NCBI GenBank assembly: GCA_934098455.1
Contig: CAKOOU010000018.1
Location: 1-19,525, forward strand
DNA: 19,525 bases
From: an uncultured Bacilli bacterium
GTDB lineage: Bacteria > Bacillota_I > Bacilli_A > RF39 > UBA660
Direction of reading: 5' to 3'
Program-made: the position numbers and the translations under genes
Part shown: positions 8,146 to 14,850 of the stretch, piece after piece
Numbering within the stretch: the first letter of the stretch is position 1
Layout: each line of letters opens with the position of its first letter
Notes under the pieces: model-generated
What the model was told of the DNA's origin: nothing
The model's input: the letters and a program-made list of their open reading frames with translations, nothing else
The model's database searches: none

Positions 8146-8513
8146 AACCTAGAGATAATAATTTTAATCTAGTAGTAATGTTGTATTGATTTTTTAATAT
8201 AATATTATAGAAAGTCGTTTTTGTATTTTCGTTAGATTAAATTTATATTTGGTTTTTAGTATCGATGGTAGGGTTGGTATTAATTATTAATGTTATTGTT
8301 GATTCTAAGATAATCGTTTTATTTAGAAAATTTATTTATGTAAAGGATAAATAAAATCTTATCAAATCTAGGTATTGCAATTGTAATTGAGAAAGAAAAC
8401 TCATAATGATGAGATGTTGTACTAAATACTGATAATATTTAGATGCTAGGTTACTAGTTTTACAATTTTTCTTAAACTCGAGCCAATGATATTATCAGTA
8501 TCATTGGTTTTTG
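8146..8513 (+). ncRNA. unassigned structured RNA of about 370 nt
   Basis: The stretch has no open frame of note and is T-rich on the transcribed-like strand, unlike the A-rich genes around it. AACCTAG (8146-8152) pairs perfectly with CTAGGTT (8446-8452), closing a domain of about 307 nt. Inside are TTTATTTAT/ATAAATAAA (8331-8339 with 8347-8355, 7-nt loop), CTCAT/ATGAG (8400-8404 with 8409-8413) and CTAAATA/TATTTAG (8422-8428 with 8436-8442). A terminator follows: CCAATGATA (8483-8491) with TATCATTGG (8499-8507), then Ts. I cannot match it to tmRNA, RNase P RNA, 6S RNA or SRP RNA. CTAGA/TCTAG (8149-8153 with 8167-8171) competes with the closing helix, so a switch is possible. Confidence 0.55.
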
Positions 8514-8596
8514 TTTTGAAAAAAATAGTATAATTATACTAGTACATATTCATAAATGGTACATAAAATATCTTAGAAAGGATAGTGTACTAAAAA

Positions 8597-8764
8597 ATGG
8601 GTAATAATTTTAGATGTATAGATAAACAAGATGGAAATGTGATATATAATGGTAATATGTCTATGCCAGGAATGGAATGTCCAGTTGTTTATGAATGTCC
8701 AATAGAAAGAGTATGTCATAGAGAAATACATCATCATGTTCCACAGGACTATCCTCTTATGTAA
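8597..8764 (+). pseudogene. 5' half of a CotD-like coat protein gene, cut by the element
   Basis: The frame encodes 55 residues. The first 50 are a Cys/His-rich small protein containing GMECPVVYECPIERVC and HREIHHHVPQ, in the style of CotD-family spore coat proteins. The last codons (DYPLM) come from the inserted element. The remainder, GHVCPINTRVINHH onward, lies at 17315-17445. Fusing the two at the shared ACAGG continues the frame as HHHVPQ-GHVCPINT, giving a protein of about 94 residues. The ATG at 8597 is the first possible start after an in-frame stop. An AAAGGA ribosome binding site lies about 14 bases upstream. The CotD assignment rests on recalled composition and motif style and is moderate. 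The split gene is the stronger claim. Confidence 0.7.
8743..8747 (+). other. left attachment site core (attL)
   Basis: ACAGG is shared with 17311-17315. To its left is coat-gene sequence. To its right is element sequence, including TCC (8752-8754) and the arm TTATGTAATA (8757-8766), which is the exact inverted copy of the arm beside the right core. Confidence 0.75.
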
Positions 8765-8775
8765 TACTAAGAGGA
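8752..8775 (+). terminator. hairpin at the left end of the element
   Basis: TCCTCTTA (8752-8759) pairs perfectly with TAAGAGGA (8768-8775) around an 8-nt loop, followed by ATTTTAT. It overlaps the left attachment arm and would end transcription of the truncated coat gene. The T-run is weak. Confidence 0.45.
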
Positions 8776-8800
8776 ATTTTATAAGTACGAAAAATTATGA

Positions 8801-8837
8801 AAAAATACTCAGTGATAAAATTGCTAAGTATTTTTTT
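8801..8837 (+). terminator. terminator ahead of the DGR target gene
   Basis: AAAAATACTCAG (8801-8812) pairs with CTAAGTATTTTT (8824-8835) with one mismatch, followed by further Ts. It insulates the target gene from host transcription. Confidence 0.7.
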
Positions 8838-8863
8838 ATGCAAAACTTTTTAAAAATTACCTA

Positions 8864-8892
8864 TTGTAGAAAATAAAAAAATATAGTAAAAT
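8864..8892 (+). promoter_or_regulatory. probable promoter and leader hairpin of the target gene
   Basis: TTGTAG (8864-8869), 17 bp and TAAAAT (8887-8892) form a plausible sigma-A promoter. The leader then holds a hairpin (8906-8930): AAATAC and ACAC pair with GTGT and GTATTT around an AGTA loop with one bulged A, just before the ribosome binding site. Confidence 0.45.
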
Positions 8893-8956
8893 TATTATAG
8901 ATATAAAATACAACACAGTAGTGTGTATTTGATTGTGAGAAAGAAGGAGTAAAAGG

Positions 8957-10837
8957 ATGTCTAAAAAAGGAAAGATAATTGTAAGTATATCTGGTATAGT
9001 ATTGGTTATGTTGATTTTAGTAGGGTTAACATATGCATACTTTTTAACTAGAATACAAGGTAATACCAACAATAAAAGTATTAGTGTCACAACAGCAAAT
9101 CTTGAACTAACTTATGGGGACAATAGTGCAGAGATATTAGGAAAAGATTTAACACTAATACCAAGTGATACTGAAATTGGAACAAAGACATTTACAGTCA
9201 CTAATAACGGTAATGATACAAATTATGTAGTGGTTATAGAAAATGTTAGTGTGACAAAAGCAAGAGATGGAAGTACAACAACATTTGAAAGTAATGACTT
9301 TAGATATACATTAACTTGTACAAAAAGTGATGGAACGAATTGTGATGGAGTAAATACACAAAGTGTATTTCCAATAAATGGAGGAGTATTAGTTGGAAAT
9401 AGTATAAAAGAGGGAGACGTACATACATATACATTTAAGATGTGGTACATAGATACTGGAATAGACCAAAGTAATGATATGGGAAAAACAATACAAGCAA
9501 GATTAAATATAACAAATATTGCAAGTATGACAAATCCATATTCGGCTAATACAAATAGTTTAGCATATAACATAATAGAAAATACAAAATCAAAAGCAAA
9601 TGGAACAGAATTGTTATCAAGTCCAAAAACACAAGTTGCTGTGGTATCTAGTTTTATATCAACTAAAGGAACACATATTGCAGGTCCAGGAGATGGTTTT
9701 TATGGTTGGGATGGATTAACATATGGTGATACACAAGATGAGGCAAATGGTGGAACAAATACTGTAAGTGGTGCAGATAATGTGGCAAAATGTAATAGTG
9801 TAAAAGGTAAACATATATCTGATGCATCATCTTGCTATAATAACTGTTCATATATAGGAATAGTAGAAGATTGTACAACAGATGGAACACCAATGTTAAC
9901 AGGTTCTTCAGAAAATACTATGTCTGTTGCAACGGATGATTATGGGACAAGTTATTACTATAGAGGTGGAGTTGAAGACAACTATGTTAATTTTGCAGGA
10001 ATGTGTTGGAAGATTGTAAGAATCGAAGGAGATGGTTCTACAAAATTAATATTAGAAGACCAAGATAGTACTTGTGCTACAAGTGACGGTAATTGGAATA
10101 TACCAACTACAACTGGAGGTACTGTAAAAGAAGGTAATTTTGGTTATACTAAGTATGCAGCAAACACATTAACCGCTTCTGATGGAACAAAAAATTCATA
10201 TGAATTAAATTTAATTAACTATCTAAATGGTAAAACTGATAAAGATAAATCAATGGCAACAGCATTTAAAAACTTCCAAACTGGACCTCTAGCAAATTAT
10301 TTAGATAAATTAAAAGCAGGAGGTTGGTGTTTAAATGATAAAGCATATGCTACTAGTAGTGATAATACAACAGCATTAACTAGCCAAGAAATACTAGATA
10401 AACAAATTAAAAATACAACATTCTATTATGATTCAAATGTTCGTTTAAATGGAAAAACAACGAAAGAGCCAACATTAAAATGTAATGGAACAAATATTAG
10501 TAAGTTTGCAGATGAGGATAATACAGATATGTATGTGGGAACATTAACAGCAGATGAAATAGTATATGCAGGTGGTAAAGTATATACTAATAATCCAGAT
10601 TATTATTTAGTAAATGATTATCAACAATCAAACGTTTTATACTTTTGGTCTTTGTCGCCTAACAGCTCCAGCAGCGGCGACGATACTGCATTTAGCGTGG
10701 ACGGCAGAGGCGGCGTCAACGACAACGTCAGTGCGAACGGCAACGCCGGCTCGTTCCGTCCCGCAGTTTCTCTAAAATCTAGTGTTCAAATAACTGGAGG
10801 AAATGGAACAAAGGCAAATGCTTACACAATAGGGTAG
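8957..10837 (+). CDS. DGR target protein, membrane-anchored with C-terminal variable lectin-type domain
   Basis: This 626-residue protein is the diversified target of the DGR. Residues 7-28 form one membrane span or uncleaved signal anchor (SISGIVLVMLILVGLTYAYF), followed by TRIQGNTNNKSISVTTANLELTYG, similar in style to the start of TasA/camelysin-like proteins. A beta-rich region follows to about 200, then a Cys-containing domain from YVNFAGMCWKIVRIEGDGS onward, and a C-terminal segment starting YFWSLSPN and ending SFRPAVSLK. That last segment is the C-type-lectin-like (FGE/DUF1566-like) fold usual for DGR targets, with the variable residues on its ligand face. VR covers about residues 563-605. 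AAGGAG eight bases before the ATG fixes the start. It is probably displayed outside the cell and binds a ligand, which the sequence does not reveal. Confidence 0.85.
   Translation: MSKKGKIIVSISGIVLVMLILVGLTYAYFLTRIQGNTNNKSISVTTANLELTYGDNSAEILGKDLTLIPSDTEIGTKTFTVTNNGNDTNYVVVIENVSVTKARDGSTTTFESNDFRYTLTCTKSDGTNCDGVNTQSVFPINGGVLVGNSIKEGDVHTYTFKMWYIDTGIDQSNDMGKTIQARLNITNIASMTNPYSANTNSLAYNIIENTKSKANGTELLSSPKTQVAVVSSFISTKGTHIAGPGDGFYGWDGLTYGDTQDEANGGTNTVSGADNVAKCNSVKGKHISDASSCYNNCSYIGIVEDCTTDGTPMLTGSSENTMSVATDDYGTSYYYRGGVEDNYVNFAGMCWKIVRIEGDGSTKLILEDQDSTCATSDGNWNIPTTTGGTVKEGNFGYTKYAANTLTASDGTKNSYELNLINYLNGKTDKDKSMATAFKNFQTGPLANYLDKLKAGGWCLNDKAYATSSDNTTALTSQEILDKQIKNTTFYYDSNVRLNGKTTKEPTLKCNGTNISKFADEDNTDMYVGTLTADEIVYAGGKVYTNNPDYYLVNDYQQSNVLYFWSLSPNSSSSGDDTAFSVDGRGGVNDNVSANGNAGSFRPAVSLKSSVQITGGNGTKANAYTIG
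10644..10770 (+). repeat. DGR variable repeat (VR)
   Basis: This 127-bp stretch at the end of the target gene matches the template repeat at 11469-11589. Identity is exact at both borders: 21 bp from TTTGGTC at the left and the block TCGTTCCGTCCCGCA at the right, which is probably the initiation-of-homing segment. In between about 20 template adenines are replaced, almost all by G and about two by C. Four non-adenine differences and 6 extra bases in VR also occur. The result is a GC-rich island in an AT-rich gene, encoding mostly Ser, Gly, Asp and Ala where TR would give Asn. Confidence 0.92.
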
Positions 10838-10842
10838 AATAA

Positions 10843-11014
10843 GATAAGAATTAATAAATTCTTATCGTCCATGAACTGAAAACTGAAAAAATATCCAGCG
10901 AAAACCCTTTCGCTGGATAAATTATAAAATACGATAAAACAATATTCGCGTAAGCGAGAATATATAAATGATAAAGAATAAAAGGAAGACAAATGCATCG
11001 TTAGATGCATTTGT
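10843..11014 (+). repeat. array of four tetraloop hairpins after the target gene
   Basis: There are four independent inverted repeats, each with a 4-nt loop. H1 is GATAAGAATT/AATTCTTATC (10843-10866, loop AATA). H2 is TATCCAGCGAAA with its exact complement (10892-10919, loop ACCC). H3 is ATATTCGC/GCGAGAATAT with a 2-nt bulge (10942-10963, loop GTAA). H4 is ACAAATGCATC with its exact complement (10989-11014, loop GTTA). Starts are spaced 49, 50 and 47 bp. Stem sequences are unrelated. None has a proper T-run, so they are not ordinary terminators. Hairpins or cruciforms downstream of VR are known to help DGR target recognition; a four-member array is unusual. Confidence 0.8.
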
Positions 11015-11028
11015 GGAGTTTATAAAAT

Positions 11029-11400
11029 ATGAGTAAATTATATCAAAAATATGAAAAGTTGAAAGAAAATAATGAAGATTTAATATATTTATTTCTATGT
11101 GGGAATTTTTATATAGCACTTGATAGCGACGCAATAGTATTAAATGAATTGTTTGGAATGAAATTAACTAAATTTTCAAACCTTTGTGATAAATGTGGTT
11201 TTCCTAAAAATGCATTAGAAAAATATGTTAATATGTTTGAAGAAAAAAATATAAAATATAGGTTAATCGAAAATGATTTAAATGACAAAGACAAATTAGA
11301 TAAAATATATAATATGTTAAAAGATATCAATATTGAAAATTTATCAAATGAAGATTTAAAAGATATAATACTCATAATAAAAAATTTAATAATGGAATAA
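11029..11400 (+). CDS. MutS-domain-I-like DGR accessory protein (MSL)
   Basis: This 123-residue protein resembles the mismatch-binding domain I of MutS on its own. MSKLYQKYEKLKENNEDLIYLFLCGNFYIALDSDAIVLNELFG parallels the MutS start (QYLRLKAQHP, LLFYRMGDFYELFYDDA), followed by the LTK, GFP and A-EKYV segments that match LTKR, GIPYHAVENYL. Residues after about 85 are an unrelated Asp/Asn-rich helical tail. The Phe of the MutS FYE mismatch wedge is present (NFY), but the Glu is replaced by Ile. MutS-like proteins are a described accessory class of some DGRs, so a role in handling TR-VR mismatches or cDNA is plausible. The ribosome binding site GTGGAG directly follows hairpin H4. A weak stem (AAAAGT/ACTTTT) after the stop may end transcription. 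Confidence 0.75.
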   Translation: MSKLYQKYEKLKENNEDLIYLFLCGNFYIALDSDAIVLNELFGMKLTKFSNLCDKCGFPKNALEKYVNMFEEKNIKYRLIENDLNDKDKLDKIYNMLKDINIENLSNEDLKDIILIIKNLIME

Positions 11401-11468
11401 AAGTATAATACTTTTGTTTAGGGAATATGCTATATTAAACTATCGTGTGTTTTGTCTTGCGTTTGTTG

Positions 11469-11589
11469 TTTGGTCTTTGTCGCCTAACAACTTCAACAGC
11501 AACAACGATAACGCATTTAACGTGAACAACAATGGCAACGTCAACAACAACAATGTGAACAACAACAACTCGTTCCGTCCCGCAATTTC
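11469..11589 (+). ncRNA. DGR template repeat (TR) within its non-coding RNA
   Basis: The template is 121 nt, dominated by AAC triplets in register with the target reading frame, from TTTGGTC to the homing block and TTTC. AAC can mutate at both adenines to many residues but never to a stop, which is the standard DGR design. Conceptual translation gives long runs of Asn between WSLSPN and SFRPA. The frame that spans it is not a gene. The RNA should continue past TR into a structured spacer. About 100 nt of that remain (11590-11691) before the IS; the rest is at 14267-14340. Confidence 0.92.
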
Positions 11590-11691
11590 AAGAAATATTT
11601 TTATAATATTTAATGGCTATCTCGTAACATTTTATGCTATTAGAGGGACGCCTACCTGAAACATGCAATTTCCTTGGTTAAAACCTAAATA

Positions 11692-11714
11692 GGCCTCGTT
11701 AAATTAACTGTGCC
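11692..11714 (+). repeat. left terminal inverted repeat of the IS
   Basis: GGCCTCGTTA followed by AATTAACTGTGCC. The AATTAACTGTG block is identical to the inverted right end, and overall 18 of 23 positions match. Confidence 0.85.
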
Positions 11715-11892
11715 TTTTCATAAAAAGTTACTAGAAAGTTCTATAAATTTTGTTATATAGAACTTCAATAAATGTAAATATTATTTAATCATACTTATAT
11801 ATGTATGTCAATAATTTTATCTACAAATTTTAAGTACGCGAAAAAGTAAGAATTTTTAGATTATTCTTATTTTTTTATGCCGAGAAAACTTT

Positions 11893-12005
11893 TGACAAGC
11901 AAAGAAATATTTTGTTTCCGTTTTTTGTTATGATTTTTATTTTTCATTTTTTTGAAAATTAAAAATCTTCTTTTATTATTTTTTACAAAATATTTCTGCT
12001 TGTCA
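11893..12005. repeat. long inverted repeat at the 3' end of the transposase
   Basis: The arm at 11893-11915 (TGACAAGCA then GAAATATTTTGT with two extra As) is the inverted match of 11985-12005 (ACAAAATATTTC then TGCTTGTCA). A 69-nt loop separates them. It lies just after the transposase stop and could end transcription or protect the mRNA end. Confidence 0.65.
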
Positions 12006-12027
12006 TAAAGGAAATTGGAATAAAATT

Positions 12028-13372
12028 TCACATATACTTTTCTAGTATGTCTTTATGGACTATTTGTATTTCATTAAATATATTCTTCCAATTTGAGACT
12101 TTTGTTTTCTTCCATTTCTTTTCTAAATCTATTAAATTTACATATATTATGTTTATAGCAGAATCTGCATTTGGAAGTGCACCTCTACCATAAAATCCTC
12201 TTTGCACTTTTGAATTAACCGATTCAACTATATTATTCGTGTATATATATTTTCGTATATTTATTGGTACATCAAATAGTGGCATTATTTCATCTATATA
12301 TCTTGTCGCATATTTTATTACTAATTTATTATCTTTGTATTTCTCTATAAATTCATTCCAATATAAATTTGCAGTGTTTTTATCATTTGATGTGTATATT
12401 TTTTTGAAATCACTTATTATATAAGATTCTTTTTTATTTATATATTTTTTCAAATTTCTTACTATATGAACTACACATCTTTGATAAAAACTATTTGGAA
12501 ATTCTGAATTTATAGCATCCTTAATACCAGTAACTCCATCACTTATTATATATAATATTTCTTTAACTCCACGGTCCTTTAAATCATTAAATATTTCTAA
12601 CCAAAATGTTTTAGATTCGGATATGTCAGTTTCATATAATGAATCTATTATATTTTTTTTTTGAATCTTCATTTCCCAAGTACATTCCAACTATTTCTTT
12701 ATAACCACATAATGTTGTTCCAACTGCAATATAAACTGGTATATCATGTGATGTAAGATTTTTGTTGTCACGTATTGTAATGTACATACAATCTATATTT
12801 AGTGCAAAATAACATGAGTTTAATTCTCTGTTCCTCCATGCTAATACTTGTTCTTGGATAGATTGTGTTATATTACTTATAAAACCAGTAGAAACGTCTA
12901 TATTAAACATTGAAGATAAAATATCTTTTATATCATTAATAGAATTATTTTTAGAGTATAAAAGTATTATGTTATTAGTTAAATCATCTAAAACTCTTGT
13001 TCTTTTTGGAATAAGCATAGAATCAAAATTATTTTCTTTTCTTAATCTAGGTCTATTAAAATTTAATGTTCTGTTAGAAGTTGTTAAAGTAATATTTTTT
13101 GTAGAACCATTTCTTTTATTATCAATATTATTCTTTTTACATTCTTTTAAATATAAATCTAATTCAAGAGATAAAATTGATTCAACAAATCTTGAATCAA
13201 AATCAAAAACTAAATCTGATAAAGAATAATTTTTGATAAAATCAAAATCATTTTTCATATTATTAAAGATTTCTTTTTGATAAGAACTCATATTATCATA
13301 AAGAAATTTAAGATTATTATTAGAATCATCTAATAATAAAGATTGTAAAGTGTTAATAAAATTGTTATTCAT
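12028..13372 (-). pseudogene. IS256-family transposase, split by a frameshift
   Basis: Two overlapping frames on the minus strand together form one mutator/IS256-type DDE transposase of about 450 residues. The upstream frame (13372 to 12632) holds the N-terminal DNA-binding half and the first catalytic Asp, D194, in ALNIDCMYITIRDN. The downstream frame (to 12028) holds the second Asp in IISDGVTGIKDAI, the C/H motif QRCVVHIVRN, and the catalytic Glu in TNNIVESVNSKVQRGFYGRG. The frames meet at a run of ten Ts on the plus strand (12653-12662, A10 in the mRNA). A run of nine would restore one frame. This could be mutation, a homopolymer sequencing error, or transcript slippage that still yields active protein. 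The upstream start has AAGGGG before it. Confidence 0.85.
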
Positions 13373-13407
13373 AAATTAAAACCCCTTTAATTGAAGAATA
13401 TTATAAC

Positions 13408-14193
13408 TTAAAGTACACATAAAAGCAAATCCTTGTAATCTTCATATAAATAAGAAATAATTGAGTTCCATTCTTTTTTACCACAATACATCTTTAGCTC
13501 AAATGATTTAATAATAGGAAAAAGTTTTTCTTCAAATTCTTCTATCTTATAAAAAGAAGTTTGAGAATGAGATGCAACATTTAAAGCTTTCATTAGTTCT
13601 CTAATAAAATAAAAAGAAATAATATGTTTTCTAATAAATAATGGACAGTCAAGAAATTTTGAATAAGAATTAAATTCTTTGTTAAGAATATCAACTATAA
13701 AAGGTGAAGTTTCATATAAAAGAAATAGTTCATTTTTTCTTGTGTTAAATTCGTTAATATCATTAGAAAGATAAATAAGTTTTAAATGATTTAAAATATT
13801 GTTGGTGTAAGAACATACCATGTAATGGGATAATTTGTTGATAACATTAAAACAAGAATAAAAATAAGAAATATTATTAAAAACTAAATCAAAAGCGTTT
13901 TTAATGATTTTGTCATTAGGAGTAGAGAGGAAGAAAATATTTTCTAAACCTCTTTTCTTAAAAGAAAGTAAAAGATTATACCAATCAGAAGTTTTAGAAT
14001 ATTCATCAGCGAAAATAGAAGTAATGTATTTTCTAACACCATTGATATTACAACCAATAATGGTATAAACAGTTCTTTTTTTAATGTAATCGTTGCCGTA
14101 ATTGTAAAAGACATCTTGAGAGAGAATAGAGAAAGAAAAGAAAACTTTATCTAAATCTCTTTTGTTAATTTCATTTATTGTTTGATTATTCAT
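13408..14193 (-). CDS. catalytically incomplete IS256-like companion protein
   Basis: This 261-residue protein aligns by eye with the catalytic half of its neighbour. VYTIIGCNINGVRKYI matches VYIAVGTTLCGYKEIV, SDWYNLLLSFKKRGLENIFFL matches KTFWLEIFNDLKDRGVKEILYI, CFNVINKLSHYM matches CVVHIVRNLKKYI, and FLDCPLFIRKHIISFYFIRE matches LFDVPINIRKYIYTNNIVES. The first Asp (LSQDVFYNY) and the Glu are kept, but the second catalytic Asp is replaced (STPNDK against ISDGVT), and the N-terminal DNA-binding part is absent. It should not cut DNA. A regulatory or structural role in transposition is inference. A TTG at 14217 would extend the frame, but the AGGAGG site lies within that extension, so the ATG at 14193 is the start. 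It lies 35 bp upstream of the transposase gene in one operon. Confidence 0.7.
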   Translation of the reverse strand: MNNQTINEINKRDLDKVFFSFSILSQDVFYNYGNDYIKKRTVYTIIGCNINGVRKYITSIFADEYSKTSDWYNLLLSFKKRGLENIFFLSTPNDKIIKNAFDLVFNNISYFYSCFNVINKLSHYMVCSYTNNILNHLKLIYLSNDINEFNTRKNELFLLYETSPFIVDILNKEFNSYSKFLDCPLFIRKHIISFYFIRELMKALNVASHSQTSFYKIEEFEEKLFPIIKSFELKMYCGKKEWNSIISYLYEDYKDLLLCVL

Positions 14194-14235
14194 AAATAAA
14201 AACCTCCTATCAATCAACTAGTAATTTTTTATTTA

Positions 14236-14258
14236 GACACAGTTAATTGAAAAAGGTC
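14236..14258 (-). repeat. right terminal inverted repeat of the IS
   Basis: On the minus strand it reads GACCTTTTTC followed by AATTAACTGTGTC, matching 18 of 23 positions of the left end, and is bordered by the CCTAAATA duplication at 14259-14266. Confidence 0.85.
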
Positions 14259-14266
14259 CCTAAATA

Positions 14267-14340
14267 TTTGAATTGTAAAACTTAAATGTGCTATTAACAG
14301 TAGTGAACGGGCGTTTAATGTAAATTACAATTCTTTTTTT
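14267..14340 (+). ncRNA. displaced 3' part of the TR RNA, ending in a terminator
   Basis: GAATTGTAA (14270-14278) pairs perfectly with TTACAATTC (14325-14333), enclosing a 46-nt loop and followed by seven Ts. Without the IS this would lie about 180 nt after TR and close the DGR RNA. I infer it is the distal spacer of that RNA. I see no gene in 14341-14505. Confidence 0.5.
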
Positions 14341-14505
14341 GTATGTTGTTATTTTACACAAATCAGTATTAATTTGTTTAAATTGTCATTTAGAATAAAT
14401 TATACTTAGACTTTTGCTTTTTTGAACTTAAAATTAGTACTTTTAGGCCGACTTTGAAAATATGAAAAATTATTATTGTATACTATGTTATAGTAGGAGA
14501 AGTAT

Positions 14506-14850
14506 ATGAGTGATAAATTTATTTTAATGGGAAAAGAAAAAGAATTATTGGTTTATTTAGAACAATATGTTTTAAATTCTTTACCCCAAAATGAAAAAGT
14601 ATTGAGAGATAATTTAACATTAGAAATGTATGAAACAATAAAAAATACTGCTAAGGTTAGTATGAATAAGGGAAACGTTAGACAAAAGTATTTAAATGAT
14701 GTAAAAGTAAATATTGTGATGATAGATTTTTGTATAGGTGTAGCATATTCTAAAAATTTAGTAATTAAAAAAAGATTTTTATCTTGTATAAAGAAAATAG
14801 AAGAAATACGTAAAATATTAAGTGGAGTAGAAAATAGTTGGAATGGGTAA
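14506..14850 (+). CDS. avd: Avd, DGR accessory variability determinant
   Basis: This 114-residue, almost entirely helical protein fits Avd, the four-helix-bundle protein that forms a barrel-shaped pentamer, binds the TR RNA and the reverse transcriptase and is needed for mutagenic cDNA synthesis. Family-like traits are the small size, basic helices (KKRFLSCIKKIEEIRK), the helix pattern, the ending IRKILSGVENSWNG, which resembles the usual Avd end with a Gly-Trp-type motif, and its place directly before the reverse transcriptase gene with an 8-bp overlap. The AGGAG site is seven to eight bases before the ATG. It appears intact. Confidence 0.8.
   Translation: MSDKFILMGKEKELLVYLEQYVLNSLPQNEKVLRDNLTLEMYETIKNTAKVSMNKGNVRQKYLNDVKVNIVMIDFCIGVAYSKNLVIKKRFLSCIKKIEEIRKILSGVENSWNG

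Larger units (their letters stand above)
11692..14258 (-). mobile_element. IS256-like insertion sequence with two genes
   Basis: The 2,567-bp element is flanked by the exact 8-bp direct repeat CCTAAATA (11684-11691 and 14259-14266). Its 23-bp terminal inverted repeats match at 18 positions. It encodes, on the minus strand, a companion protein (13408-14193) then the transposase (12028-13372, frameshifted). The left 335 bp are non-coding, with a plus-strand terminator (TAAGAAT/ATTCTTA, 11847-11876) and a long inverted repeat. The exact target duplication implies direct, fairly recent insertion. Removing the IS joins 11691 to 14267. Confidence 0.88.

Noticed and set aside
8146..8513. RNase P RNA, tmRNA, 6S RNA or SRP RNA
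   Set aside because: A GAAAGTC string recalls RNase P but the other conserved regions are missing. There is no tRNA-like T arm or CCA for tmRNA, no GGAA-capped SRP helix, and the length does not suit 6S RNA.
11414..11659. Open frame across TR (81 residues, Asn-rich)
   Set aside because: It is the template repeat read in the target's frame; it has no ribosome binding site and no domain beyond the VR-like core.
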